A DNA stretch of 26,551 bases, taken from assembly GCA_002337545.1 (NCBI GenBank), contig DDGE01000023.1, positions 1 through 26,551 on the forward strand, in the 5' to 3' direction. A program made the translations under genes and the position numbers. Within the stretch, counting starts at the first letter, position 1. Every line of letters begins with the position of its first letter. Positions 1 through 8,364 of the stretch are shown piece after piece. This DNA is from Phycisphaerales bacterium UBA1910. GTDB lineage: Bacteria > Planctomycetota > Phycisphaerae > Phycisphaerales > UBA1924. The notes beneath the pieces were generated by a model, which had not been told where the DNA came from, did no database searches, and worked only from the letters and a program-made list of their open reading frames with translations.

Positions 1-1184
1 GGTTTGCGTGCCTGCAGGAACTCCAGCATGAACGCCTTCTCGCTCGCGACCTCGGTCACGCCGAGGATGTGCACCTTGCCAGGGTGGCAGCTCATGCTCG
101 GGCCCCGGACCGTGCGGGCCGTGCCGGGCACCCGCTGGTATGCGCTTCGGAAGATCTCCCAGCAGCGTTCCAGAGGCATCTCGAAGTAGTTCTTTGCGCC
201 CGTGTCGCGTTCCACGAACATGTAGTACGGGATCATCCCGAGGCGTGTCCCGGTGATCCACATGTCGCGCCACGCCATCGGGTCGTCGTTCACGTGGCGG
301 ATGACGGGCGACTGCATCCGGATGTTCGCGCCGGTGGAGCGGATGCGTGAGATCGCGGTGCGTGCGATCTCCGGGTCAAACTCGACCGGGTGCGAGCAGT
401 GCGCCATAAACGCGACCTGCTTGCCCGCGTTCACGATCCGCTCGAAGAGGCGCAGCATGTCGTCCGCATCGCCATCGGTGACGTACCGCTGAGGCCAGTA
501 CGCGAGCGACTTGGAACCGATACGGATCGTTCGGACATGATCGATCTCGAGCAGCTGCTCAACGTAACGCTCGAAGACAGTCGCCTTCATGACCATCGGG
601 TCACCGCCCGTGAAGAGCACATCCGTGATCTCACGATGCTGTGACACATATTGCCCGAGCTGTTCCGCTTCCTTGTTCGCGAACTTGAGACCGTCCATCC
701 CTACAAACTGCGCCCATCGGAAACAGAATGTGCAGTATGCGTGGCATGTCTGCCCCTGGCTGGGGAAGAACAACGCCGTCTCGCGATACTTGTGCTGCAT
801 ACCGGGGATGGGCTCGCCGTTGATGTGCGGCACATTGTGCGTCATCTGCCCCGCGGGGTGGGGGTTGAGCTCCATCCGGATCTCATTGACAACCGCGTTC
901 ATCTCATCCTTGCCGGCTTCGCGTGCGATCGCGTCGCGGACTCGTGCATACTGATCATCCTTGAGCATCTCGCGCTGGGGGAAGGTCAGCTGAAAAATCG
1001 GGTCGTTCGGGACGCGATCCCAATCGATGAGCTCATCCATAAGATACGCGTTTGTCCTGAAAGGAAGCACCCTCGCCACGGTTTCGACAGCTTCACGGAG
1101 TTCCGGTTCCAAGGTTTCCCATTGCGGGAACTTGGACACATTCGAAAGGGTGATCGCGCGATAGCGTGGCTGGGTATCAGTCAT
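1..1184 (-). CDS. KamA-family radical SAM protein (lysine 2,3-aminomutase-like), 3' part beyond window
   Basis: Partial gene: 394 codons are visible from the ATG at 1184 to the left edge, and the C-terminus lies outside. An AGGAG ribosome site ends 5 nt before the start. The radical SAM cluster motif is CHAYCTFC (Cys147, Cys151, Cys154), which binds a 4Fe-4S cluster and SAM. A TDVLFTGGDPM segment matches the TDVLLSGGDPL region of lysine 2,3-aminomutases. The probable PLP lysine is Lys370 in HPGK. Known KamA enzymes move an amino group from C2 to C3 using PLP and a SAM-derived radical. The cysteine motif differs from the usual CxxYCRHC form, and the position seven residues before the PLP lysine, Asp in clostridial lysine aminomutase, is Ser363 here. 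Family membership is firm, but the substrate is unlikely to be assumed safely as lysine. It is the last visible gene of the minus-strand row begun by the DUF971 gene. Confidence 0.88.
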   Translation of the reverse strand, partial: MTDTQPRYRAITLSNVSKFPQWETLEPELREAVETVARVLPFRTNAYLMDELIDWDRVPNDPIFQLTFPQREMLKDDQYARVRDAIAREAGKDEMNAVVNEIRMELNPHPAGQMTHNVPHINGEPIPGMQHKYRETALFFPSQGQTCHAYCTFCFRWAQFVGMDGLKFANKEAEQLGQYVSQHREITDVLFTGGDPMVMKATVFERYVEQLLEIDHVRTIRIGSKSLAYWPQRYVTDGDADDMLRLFERIVNAGKQVAFMAHCSHPVEFDPEIARTAISRIRSTGANIRMQSPVIRHVNDDPMAWRDMWITGTRLGMIPYYMFVERDTGAKNYFEMPLERCWEIFRSAYQRVPGTARTVRGPSMSCHPGKVHILGVTEVASEKAFMLEFLQARK

Positions 1185-1306
1185 GCGGGCTCCTGCCGGA
1201 AGTCATATCGTGTGTCAATCCCGGCACGGGATGTCGACCACCAGATGCGATGACCGCTGCGCCCAGCCGGGCGGAGATCATAGGCAGACTGACCGCTGAT
1301 GTTGTG

Positions 1307-3100
1307 TTATCGCTTAGACTGCAACCACTTGTGGAGTTCCTTCTTGCTCCAGGTATTGATGCACTGATCCTTTGTCAGCCACCCGCGTTGCCCCGTCATG
1401 ACCCCGAAGCGGATGTTCTCATAATCATCCGCACGATGCACATCGCAATCGATCGCGATTTTGCAACCGGCCTCGACGGCCGCACGAACATGGGTGTCAC
1501 GCAGATCCAGGCGCATCCAATGCGAGTTGATCTCCAGTGCTACATCATGTTCGAGCGCCGCCGCGAAGATCTCATTCCAGTCGGGTTCCAATCCGGGCCG
1601 ACGCTCGATCAGTCGCCCTGTTGGGTGACCGATGATGTGCACCATCGGATGCTCTATGGATTTGAGCAAACGCTTCGTCGCCTGCTTGGGCTTGGCGCGC
1701 AACCCCGCGTGGGGCGAGGCGACGACCACATCAAGCTGAGCGAGAAGATCATCGTCATAATCGAGCGTGCCATCGACCAAGATGTCCACCTCGCTGCCGG
1801 GCATGATCGTGATGCCCTCGACCTTCTCATTCGCCTCGCGGATCGCCTTGATGTGCTTATGCAAACGCTCGGGCGAGAGCCCGCCAGCGACGGCTGAAGA
1901 CTGCGAGTGATCCGTGATCGCCAGCGTATGGAACCCGCGCGACTTGGCAATCTCCGCCGACTCCTCGATCGACATCTTGCCGTCCGAGGCCGTGGTATGC
2001 GAATGGAGCTCTGCCTTGATGTCCTCGACTTCGATCAGTGCCGGTGTCTCCTCAAGATCCAACTCCCCCCGGTCTTCACGGATCGTGGGGGGGTAATACG
2101 GCACACCCAGCTTGCTATAGATCGCATCTTCCGATTGGCACGCGAGCGGTTTTTCGCCGCGTTCCTGCGGCGGAGTCTTATCGCTGCCATCGTCCTTGAA
2201 CAACCCATACTCGTTGAGCGTCATCCCTTGCTTGATCGCCCGCTCACGCAAACGCACATTGTGTTCCTTCGATCCGGTGAAATACATCAACGCTGCGCCC
2301 CATGCGGACTCGTCCACGATCCGCAGATCGACCTGCACCGCTGTGTTGTCCTCCGCGCCCCATCGGCTCGATTCATCCTCGATCGCAACCCGGATGGATG
2401 ATTTCTTTTCACCGTTCGCGAGTACCTTCATGACACCCTTCGCATTGGTGAACGCTTCGCGTGCGGCCTCGGGTTCACTCGTGGAGATCAGGATGTCGAT
2501 GTCACCGATTGTTTCCCTCCCCCGGCGCAGCGAGCCCGCAAACGCACATCGCTTCACGCCCTTCACGGCACTCATCTTCTCAACAAACCGATCCGCGACG
2601 CCCTGCGCGATCCCGATGTGCAATCGTCCCCCGCTCTGGGCCATGAACTCGATCGATTCCTTGATATTGTCAACCGTCTTCTGTCCCATGCGGGGGAGTT
2701 CGAGGATGCTCCCGTCTTCGATGATCTTGAGCAGATCGTCAATCGACTCCACGCCCTTCTCGTCCCACATGAGCTTGACCGTCTTTGGACCGAGCCCAGG
2801 AATCTCAAGCACTTCCATCAACCCCTTGGGGATCTGATCTCGTAGCTCGTCGTACTCGCTCATGTTCCCGTGCTGGGCCAGCTCAATGAGCTTGCCCGCG
2901 GTGCCCTTGCCGATGCCTTCCAGAGCCACGAGCGCTTTCGTATCGCCATTGCTCGCGAGCATCTCGATGTCCGCGGTTGTGTCCTTGAGGACCCGAGCCG
3001 CCTTGGCGTGCGCATTGACCCGGAACCGATCGCCGCCGAGCAGCTCGATCATCTGGGACATCTCGTTGAACATGGTTGATGCGGCTTTGGTAAAACTCAT
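1307..3100 (-). CDS. polX: DNA polymerase/3'-5' exonuclease PolX
   Basis: Family X DNA polymerase fused to a PHP domain, the usual bacterial PolX layout of about 570-600 residues. Numbering is from the ATG at 3100; an in-frame TTG at 3106 is the alternative, and neither has a convincing ribosome site. Residues 1-75 form the helix-hairpin-helix 8-kDa region, and further HhH motifs lie near 101 and 137. The nucleotidyltransferase core has GSLRRG (189-194), DID (200-202) and a third carboxylate near Asp258. The C-terminal PHP metallo-domain starts near 364 with ELHSHTTASDG and continues with ITDHS, GSEVDI, SPHAG, IGHPTGR and IDCDVHR, so the metal ligands look complete. The predicted role is gap filling and 3'-end processing in base-excision repair. 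It starts 30 nt after recG ends, so both repair genes are probably co-transcribed. Confidence 0.95.
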   Translation of the reverse strand: MSFTKAASTMFNEMSQMIELLGGDRFRVNAHAKAARVLKDTTADIEMLASNGDTKALVALEGIGKGTAGKLIELAQHGNMSEYDELRDQIPKGLMEVLEIPGLGPKTVKLMWDEKGVESIDDLLKIIEDGSILELPRMGQKTVDNIKESIEFMAQSGGRLHIGIAQGVADRFVEKMSAVKGVKRCAFAGSLRRGRETIGDIDILISTSEPEAAREAFTNAKGVMKVLANGEKKSSIRVAIEDESSRWGAEDNTAVQVDLRIVDESAWGAALMYFTGSKEHNVRLRERAIKQGMTLNEYGLFKDDGSDKTPPQERGEKPLACQSEDAIYSKLGVPYYPPTIREDRGELDLEETPALIEVEDIKAELHSHTTASDGKMSIEESAEIAKSRGFHTLAITDHSQSSAVAGGLSPERLHKHIKAIREANEKVEGITIMPGSEVDILVDGTLDYDDDLLAQLDVVVASPHAGLRAKPKQATKRLLKSIEHPMVHIIGHPTGRLIERRPGLEPDWNEIFAAALEHDVALEINSHWMRLDLRDTHVRAAVEAGCKIAIDCDVHRADDYENIRFGVMTGQRGWLTKDQCINTWSKKELHKWLQSKR

Positions 3101-3130
3101 ACCCAATCGTAGGGGTGATCGGCCAAAGAC

Positions 3131-5242
3131 TCACCCCACATCGCCGATGCCCAGCCACTGCCCGTGCGCTTTGAGCATCCGTCGCCGCGCCAGCACATCA
3201 CCCGATTCCTCAAGGGTGGGCGATCGCCCGATCCAGTCTGCCGCGTCTCGCCGAGCCATCTGCAAGAGTTCGATATCTTTCATCGGATCCGCAACCCGGA
3301 ACGGTGGTGCTCCGCTCTGACGCGTACCAAACACATCACCCGCTCCCCTGATCTCCAGGTCCTTCTCCGCGAGAATAAACCCGGAGGAGGTCTCGACCAT
3401 GGCGTTGAGGCGTGCAGCGCCGTCGTCTGTCTTGGGGTTTCCAATTAAGACACACACACCGGGTTTCTCGCCTCGTCCGACTCGTCCGCGGAGCTGATGC
3501 AGCTGGGCGAGCCCGAACCGGTCCGCGTCCTCGATGATCATCATCGTCGCGTTAGGCACATCGACCCCGACTTCGATAACTGTTGTTGCGATAAGCGCAT
3601 CGATCTTGCCCGCTCGGAATCGGTGCATGATGTGCTCACGCGTCTCGCGTTTGAGTCGCCCGTGCAACGCCGCGATCTTCACATCGTGCAACTCGCCGCC
3701 CTCGAGCTCTTTCTGAAGGGATCGAAGGTCAGTCACCTTCGTTTCCCCTTTCGTACCAGGCTCGATCGCTGGCACCACGATGAATGCCTGATCGCCTTGC
3801 TTAATCTTCTCGTTCACCCAACCGTACACCGTCTTGCGTTGATTCTGAGCAACCCTCTTCGTAATCACGGGCTTGCGTCCGGGGGGGAGCTGATCGATCG
3901 TTGAGATATCCAGATCGCCAAAGATCGTCAGCCCGATCGTGCGTGGGATCGGGGTCGCGGTCATGACGATCACATGCGGTGTTTCTGCCTCGTGCTCCTT
4001 CCCACCCTTGACACGGAGCTTTGCCCGCTGCTCAACACCGAACCGGTGCTGTTCATCGATGATCACCAACGCGAGCGATTGGAACTCGACTTTGTCGGAA
4101 ATCAGCGCGTGCGTACCGATCACCATGTTCACCTCGCCGGACGCGATTCGCGCCAGCGCTGCTTCTCTGTCCGTGCTGGGCATCGACCCTGTCAGCAACT
4201 CAACCCGGACGCTCGAACCCTTGAGCATCTCCGTGATCGATAGGAAATGCTGCTCCGCGAGCAGTTCCGTGGGGGCCATGAGTGCCGCCTGATGCTCGTG
4301 GGCGATTGCAAGCAGCATCGCGTCCAGCGCCACCGCGGTCTTTCCCGAGCCCACATCACCCTGCACCAGCCGGTTCGTTGGCGTGGAGAGCGCCACATCA
4401 CGAGATATCTCGTTCACCACCCGCTTCTGCGCCTCAGTCAACTCGAAAGGCATCCGCGCCCGGATCCGTTCGTCGATCTCTGAAGTTCGTTCCAAAGCAG
4501 GCGCGGTCAGCGTTCGACGAAGGTGTGCACGCTTCATGTGCACCCCGAGCTGAAGCATCAGCAACTCGTCATACGCCAGACGACGCCGGGCCGCCTTCAC
4601 TTCGTCCTCGTGCTCCGGCGCATGCATCATCCGGTACGCCTCACGAAGTCTCGGCAGCGCGCGCTCTTCCCGATACTCGTCGTTCAGATGGTCCTCAAGG
4701 AGTGCGGTCGCAGGTTCAAGAACCTTCTTCACAATCTCCCAGATCTGCTCGCTCGGGAGCCCTTCTGTCGCAGGGTACACCGGGCGGTACGCATCGTCCT
4801 CGACCCGTTCGGTCGATTCTTCATCAAATGGGAGGATGGTGAACTGCGGGTTGGCCATCTGCAGCCCGGGCCCAAACTTTGTCGGCTTGCCCTGCACCCG
4901 AAGCCGGGTCCCCACAGGAATTTTCTTGGCCAGGAACGACTGATTGAAAAACACCAGATCAAGACGCCCGTCCCCGTCATGCAGCACCGCCTGAAAGCGG
5001 GCCTTGCGTCCGAATCCCGATATCTTGGTCGCCGTGATTTCACCAACTGCTGAGCTGATCACCCCGGGCTCCAGATCAGCGATCCCCGCCTGGGCTCGTA
5101 TCCATTCGTGGCGGTGGGGGAGATGGGCGATCAACTGGCCCACATTGCGAACGCCAAGGATTTCCAGCTTCTGCGCCTGATACTCCCGCACACTTGGGAT
5201 GTCGTATATGGAGGTGGTTAATGTGATCGACACCTCGATCAC
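3131..5242 (-). CDS. recG: ATP-dependent DNA helicase RecG
   Basis: 703 residues, full length for RecG, which remodels stalled replication forks and branch-migrates Holliday junctions. The N-terminal region (about 15-160) carries the OB-fold wedge. Motor domains show Walker A GDVGSGKT (295-302), the RecG-type DEQH box (396-399), TAT (428-430), and the QLRGRVGRG motif VI (583-591). The C-terminal segment keeps the GxxxFGxxQSG-like part (GDVFGTRQSG, 635-644). The start is GTG at 5242-5240, which overlaps the TGA stop of the upstream DUF971 gene in a GTGA tetranucleotide, so translation is probably coupled. No separate ribosome site is needed or obvious. The polX gene follows after 30 nt. Confidence 0.97.
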   Translation of the reverse strand: MIEVSITLTTSIYDIPSVREYQAQKLEILGVRNVGQLIAHLPHRHEWIRAQAGIADLEPGVISSAVGEITATKISGFGRKARFQAVLHDGDGRLDLVFFNQSFLAKKIPVGTRLRVQGKPTKFGPGLQMANPQFTILPFDEESTERVEDDAYRPVYPATEGLPSEQIWEIVKKVLEPATALLEDHLNDEYREERALPRLREAYRMMHAPEHEDEVKAARRRLAYDELLMLQLGVHMKRAHLRRTLTAPALERTSEIDERIRARMPFELTEAQKRVVNEISRDVALSTPTNRLVQGDVGSGKTAVALDAMLLAIAHEHQAALMAPTELLAEQHFLSITEMLKGSSVRVELLTGSMPSTDREAALARIASGEVNMVIGTHALISDKVEFQSLALVIIDEQHRFGVEQRAKLRVKGGKEHEAETPHVIVMTATPIPRTIGLTIFGDLDISTIDQLPPGRKPVITKRVAQNQRKTVYGWVNEKIKQGDQAFIVVPAIEPGTKGETKVTDLRSLQKELEGGELHDVKIAALHGRLKRETREHIMHRFRAGKIDALIATTVIEVGVDVPNATMMIIEDADRFGLAQLHQLRGRVGRGEKPGVCVLIGNPKTDDGAARLNAMVETSSGFILAEKDLEIRGAGDVFGTRQSGAPPFRVADPMKDIELLQMARRDAADWIGRSPTLEESGDVLARRRMLKAHGQWLGIGDVG

Positions 5243-5622
5243 CCCAGCCCTAAAGGATCATTGTGCGCCGGCGCATCGTCGGATTTCACCCGCCCCTCCG
5301 GGTTTGTTGCCGGATCGATCTCCCGCAGGTAATCCCAGGTGTAGAGCCCCGTCGCGTGCCCGTCAGAGAATGTGATCTTGATCGCGTAGTTCCCAACCAG
5401 TTCTGCATCCACCGCGGTCACCTCGCCCGCCCCCCCCGAGCTCGGGAGGATCGTCAGCGGGTTCTTCTTCATGGACTTGCGAAGCTCCCGCATGTCCGCA
5501 CTCGGGGACAAACGGCGTAGGTAGGGGATCGGATAAACAGACTCACATTTGTCCTGCCAGACGATTGTCAGGGCGGAGTCCTTTTTCAGATCCAGGTGCT
5601 GGGGGGTATGCGTCTGTTTCAT
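5239..5622 (-). CDS. DUF971 domain protein
   Basis: 127 residues from the ATG at 5622; a longer frame reaches 5652 but would run back into the pyrF leader. The body reads as the DUF971 fold, with the typical stretches LTIVWQDKCESVYP, YLRRLSPSADMRELRK and, near the end, YAIKITFSDGHATGLYTWDYLR. The same domain forms the N-terminus of gamma-butyrobetaine hydroxylases, and stand-alone members have been linked to iron-sulfur or MRP-type proteins, but no function can be assigned from this sequence. The last 25 residues are polar and likely disordered. It is the first gene of the DUF971-recG-polX row, divergent from pyrF across a 42-bp gap, and overlaps recG by four bases. Confidence 0.85.
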   Translation of the reverse strand: MKQTHTPQHLDLKKDSALTIVWQDKCESVYPIPYLRRLSPSADMRELRKSMKKNPLTILPSSGGAGEVTAVDAELVGNYAIKITFSDGHATGLYTWDYLREIDPATNPEGRVKSDDAPAHNDPLGLG

Positions 5623-5627
5623 CGCGA

Positions 5628-5638
5628 CTACAGTGTAG
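5628..5638. repeat. 11-bp inverted repeat in the DUF971/pyrF divergent gap
   Basis: CTACA-G-TGTAG is a perfect inverted repeat with one central base, in the 42-bp gap between the divergent starts at 5622 (minus) and 5665 (plus). Its position fits an operator or a shared -10 region (TACACT on the minus strand lies 9 nt before the DUF971 ATG). No regulator can be named. A match this short can arise by chance. Confidence 0.3.
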
Positions 5639-5664
5639 AACGACCAGCGCACGGAGGCCTACCT

Positions 5665-6537
5665 ATGCCCGCGACGAACCAGATCGATCGACTCGTGACC
5701 GCCATTGACATGCACGCGACCCCAGCGTGTGTTGGCATCGATCCGGTCTTCACCAAAATCCCGGATTCACTCCGCGGCGGCGATGAGATCGGCGCGATCG
5801 AGTCCTTTTCTCTCGAAGTGCTCGACGCGATCAACGGCACCGTTCCCGCCATCAAGCCTCAGAGCGCCTGTTTCGAGCGTTACGGGAGCGCCGGGTACGC
5901 GATCCTCGAGAAAGTCATCGCGAGGGGAAGGGATCTGGGCTTCGTGGTGATTCTGGACGCGAAAAGGGGTGACATCGGTTCCTCCGCCCAGCATTACGCG
6001 ATAGGGGCTGCTGACATGGGAGCCCATTTCATCACGGTGTCGCCATATATGGGGCCATCGACCATTGAGCCGTTCCTGAACGCGGGGCTCGGTGTATTCG
6101 CACTCGCCCGTACGAGCAACCCGGATTCCGACGAGGTCCAACTCAACGAACTCGCCGATGGACAGCATGTCGTCCACGCGATCAGTTCCATGATCGCGAA
6201 GATCGGTTCGACACAGAACGGTGTGAGCGGGCTCAGTGCCCTGGGGGCCGTTGTCGGAGCGACCAAGGCCGCCGACGAGATGGGAAGTCTGAGAGACCTC
6301 ATGCCAAACCAGATGTTCCTTGTCCCGGGAGTCGGAGCACAGGGAGGAACGGTTGATGATGTCCGCCCCATGTGCCGTCCGGAGGCGGCAAGCGCCGGAC
6401 AGCTTGGGGTCATTGTGAACGCCTCTCGCTCGGTCCTGTACTCAGATGGCACCGAGGGCGATTGGCAGCTAGGCGTCGCGAACGCCGCAAGGTCGTTCGC
6501 GGATGCTCTGCGTGCGTTGTATACCGAACACGACTGA
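5665..6537 (+). CDS. pyrF: Orotidine 5'-phosphate decarboxylase (group 2)
   Basis: 290 residues. It makes UMP from OMP in the last step of pyrimidine synthesis. The start is ATG 5665, preceded by ACGGAGG at 5651-5657 with a 7-nt spacer; an upstream in-frame ATG at 5596 would overlap the divergent gene and has no such site. The active-site segment VVILDAKRGDIGSSA carries the D-x-K-R-x-D pattern of OMP decarboxylases, and an early CVGIDPV motif and a late FLVPGVGAQGG phosphate-binding motif match the longer group 2 (mycobacterial-type) enzymes. The gene appears monocistronic: a divergent promoter region lies before it and a hairpin follows 18 nt after the stop. Confidence 0.95.
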   Translation: MPATNQIDRLVTAIDMHATPACVGIDPVFTKIPDSLRGGDEIGAIESFSLEVLDAINGTVPAIKPQSACFERYGSAGYAILEKVIARGRDLGFVVILDAKRGDIGSSAQHYAIGAADMGAHFITVSPYMGPSTIEPFLNAGLGVFALARTSNPDSDEVQLNELADGQHVVHAISSMIAKIGSTQNGVSGLSALGAVVGATKAADEMGSLRDLMPNQMFLVPGVGAQGGTVDDVRPMCRPEAASAGQLGVIVNASRSVLYSDGTEGDWQLGVANAARSFADALRALYTEHD

Positions 6538-6555
6538 TGAAGGCAAAATAAGGAA

Positions 6556-6592
6556 AGAGGCCGCCGGTTGTTGCACCCACCGAGCGGCCTCT
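6556..6592 (+). terminator. Hairpin terminator after pyrF
   Basis: AGAGGCCGC (6556-6564) pairs perfectly with GCGGCCTCT (6584-6592), and CGGT/ACCG extends the stem inside with one bulged base. The stem is very GC-rich, but the following sequence has no real T run, so termination may be inefficient or factor-dependent. Confidence 0.65.
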
Positions 6593-6941
6593 CTCTGATT
6601 CGTCACACTCAACATCGCGTGTGAGCATTCAAGTTGTGGGTCACGCAGGTCCGGCGGGTGCGTCGGATCGTACATGTGTCCCCGATGAGCTGATTCTGCT
6701 CGAATACGAGTTCATCTCGTCGGGACAATCTGCCACGGGTTTGTTTCCAATGCCAACAGATCGCGGCGAATCTCCCACAAATTGGTGGTTTTGATGGAAT
6801 TCCTGCTATGCAGGAGCCGCATGTAATGAGTGAAGGTGTGATATCTAAAAAAAGTTCTCAACTCGTTGGGTTTTCCCCAAATCGGGTTCATGTTGTACCC
6901 GAGACACCATCAGCAGATAACCCCCTGCGAGGAGAGGATCA
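6593..6941. other. 349-bp non-coding stretch before the first PEP-CTERM-like gene
   Basis: No convincing ORF on either strand. It holds a perfect 6-bp inverted repeat TCCTGC-TAT-GCAGGA at 6801-6815, a shorter one ACGAG/CTCGT, a run of seven A at 6847-6853, and a GGAGAGG ribosome site just before the ATG at 6942. The length and AT-richer composition fit a regulated promoter region for the secreted-protein gene, but no clear -35/-10 pair stands out. Confidence 0.5.
6801..6815. repeat. 15-bp inverted repeat, possible operator
   Basis: TCCTGC-TAT-GCAGGA, a perfect 6-bp arm palindrome with a 3-bp centre, about 126 bp upstream of the first PEP-CTERM-like gene. It could be an operator or a small RNA hairpin. 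No regulator can be named. Confidence 0.3.
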
Positions 6942-7493
6942 ATGAACTTAAAAATCATGAGTCTGGGCCTGGCTGCTTGCGCGACTGTCGCAAGTGCTGG
7001 CACCTTTTTCAGCGAAATCGAGGATAACAACACCCTCGCACTCGCAAATGACATCGGCACATTCAGTGCACCCGGCGGATCTGTCGCGATCGATGGCACA
7101 CTCTCTGAGGGTGATGTCGATTGGTTTGCGTTCAGCCTCACCGATTCCGCATCGTTGTCATTCTTCGCCGCGTTCAGCGCTGGCGACGGTGATGGTATCA
7201 TGCAACTCGTTACTGGTGCGGGCGATGTCATCGCATTCGATGACGACTCGGGCGTTGGGCTGATGCCCGCGATCCAGGTTGCTGATCTCGCCGCAGGTGA
7301 CTACTACATCGGTTTCTCTGGATTCGGTGATGTCGATTCGACTTCAGTTGATTCAGACGAACTCGCCGATGGTTCGGATCACTCCGAAGACTTCGGATAC
7401 AAGCTCAGCATTGGCTTCTCGATTGTCCCCGCTCCGGGCTCGTTCGCGTTGCTCGGTCTGGGTGGTGCGGTCATGACCCGTCGCCGTCGCTGA
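6942..7493 (+). CDS. Secreted PEP-CTERM-like protein (PPC/DVUA0089-type domain), copy 1
   Basis: 183 residues. An Sec signal peptide covers about residues 1-19, ending in VASAG. The mature part starts with EIEDNNTLALANDIG and continues with a GDVDWFAFSLTD block and FDDDSGVG. This is the all-beta pattern of bacterial pre-peptidase C-terminal (PPC) and DVUA0089-type domains, rich in Asp and so possibly Ca2+-binding. The C-terminus is VPAPGSFALLGLGGAVMTRRRR read as three parts: a PAPG signature, a hydrophobic segment and an Arg cluster. This is a PEP-CTERM sorting tail variant recognised, in related systems, by an exosortase. GGAGAGG precedes the ATG by 5 nt. It is a close paralogue of the next gene (same length) but has its own terminator, so the two are separate units. 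Confidence 0.85.
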   Translation: MNLKIMSLGLAACATVASAGTFFSEIEDNNTLALANDIGTFSAPGGSVAIDGTLSEGDVDWFAFSLTDSASLSFFAAFSAGDGDGIMQLVTGAGDVIAFDDDSGVGLMPAIQVADLAAGDYYIGFSGFGDVDSTSVDSDELADGSDHSEDFGYKLSIGFSIVPAPGSFALLGLGGAVMTRRRR

Positions 7494-7518
7494 TCCAAAC
7501 CCATTTCTGATAATGAAG

Positions 7519-7555
7519 TACAGACCGGTCCTTTACGGGCCCGGTCTGTATTTTT
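7519..7555 (+). terminator. Rho-independent terminator after copy 1
   Basis: TACAGACCGG (7519-7528) pairs perfectly with CCGGTCTGTA (7541-7550), followed by TTTTT (7551-7555). This is a textbook intrinsic terminator 26 nt after the stop codon. Confidence 0.92.
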
Positions 7556-7727
7556 GCACCCAGTTTTGGGGTGATATGGGTACAAAAAGCAGGGATTGTC
7601 TTCGAGCCAACAGGATTTCATCATCTGAACGCGGCACATTGATGTAATTTCATGGAGCGAAAGCCAGTCTTGGGTCCATTGGCTTATGCACCATGTTGGT
7701 CATTCAAAGGACTCGGAGGGTGAGAGT

Positions 7728-8279
7728 ATGAGAGAAAGAGTGGCGATTACCCTCGCTCTGTCGGTTGCCGGAACAGCATTTGCTGGCACCTTTTCAGAGT
7801 TAGAGAGTAACAACACCATCGGTACCGCGAACTCCCTTGGGCTGTTCGATGTGCCAGGTGGCAGTGTGGTCATTGACGCATACCTCGGTGATAACGATGT
7901 AGATTGGTACTCGTTTACACTGGCGGATACATCTTCGCTTGCGATCTTTGCCGCATTCTCGGCAGGTTCCAGTGCGGATGGCATTTTGCAGTTGGTGACC
8001 GATTCAGGCGATGTCATCGCATTTGATGATGACTCAGGGGTTGGCTTCCTGCCGGCTCTCCAAGTCGAGTCATTGGGTGCAGGAACCTATTACCTGGGCA
8101 TGTCTGGGTTTGGTGATGTGGGCAGTGATTCTGTTGATACCGATGAACTGGCCGATGGCATCGGTCACAGCGAAGATTTCGGTTACAAACTCGCTGTGGG
8201 CTTTACGATCGTCCCCGCACCAGGTGCAATAGCACTTCTGGGCATGGGCGGACTCGCGATGTCTCGCCGTCGTCGATAA
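7728..8279 (+). CDS. Secreted PEP-CTERM-like protein (PPC/DVUA0089-type domain), copy 2
   Basis: 183 residues from the ATG at 7728, chosen because GGAGGG lies 7 nt upstream and a signal peptide (VAITLALSVAGTAFAG) then begins at once; an in-frame ATG at 7686 adds 14 polar residues. It matches copy 1 almost block by block: ELESNNTIGTANSLG, DVDWYSFTLADTSS, GDVIAFDDDSGVG, GMSGFGDV, HSEDFGYKL, and a C-terminal PAPG, hydrophobic run and RRRR. The protein is therefore exported and held at or sorted to the cell surface by the same route. The 234-bp spacer carries the copy 1 terminator and room for an independent promoter. No exosortase gene is in the window. The biological role is unknown. Confidence 0.85.
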   Translation: MRERVAITLALSVAGTAFAGTFSELESNNTIGTANSLGLFDVPGGSVVIDAYLGDNDVDWYSFTLADTSSLAIFAAFSAGSSADGILQLVTDSGDVIAFDDDSGVGFLPALQVESLGAGTYYLGMSGFGDVGSDSVDTDELADGIGHSEDFGYKLAVGFTIVPAPGAIALLGMGGLAMSRRRR

Positions 8280-8307
8280 GACACGGTCCCATAAGCTTGA
8301 AAAAGAC

Positions 8308-8337
8308 ACAGCCCAAGTCGAGGACTTGGGCTGTTTT
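8308..8337. terminator. Bidirectional intrinsic terminator between copy 2 and nuoI
   Basis: ACAGCCCAAGTC (8308-8319), loop GAG, GACTTGGGCTGT (8323-8334): a perfect 12-bp stem followed by TTTT on the plus strand. On the minus strand the stem is followed, after three bases, by TTTTT (complement of 8300-8304). It therefore can serve both the plus-strand secreted protein and the convergent nuoI. Confidence 0.9.
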
Positions 8338-8364
8338 CATGTAATCATCTCGCGCTTGATTCGA

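Noticed and set aside
1219..1273. Small inverted repeats (TCCCG-GCA-CGGGA and CGCCC-AGCC-GGGCG) between polX and the KamA-like gene.
   Set aside because: Five-base stems without T runs, likely chance in GC-rich DNA.
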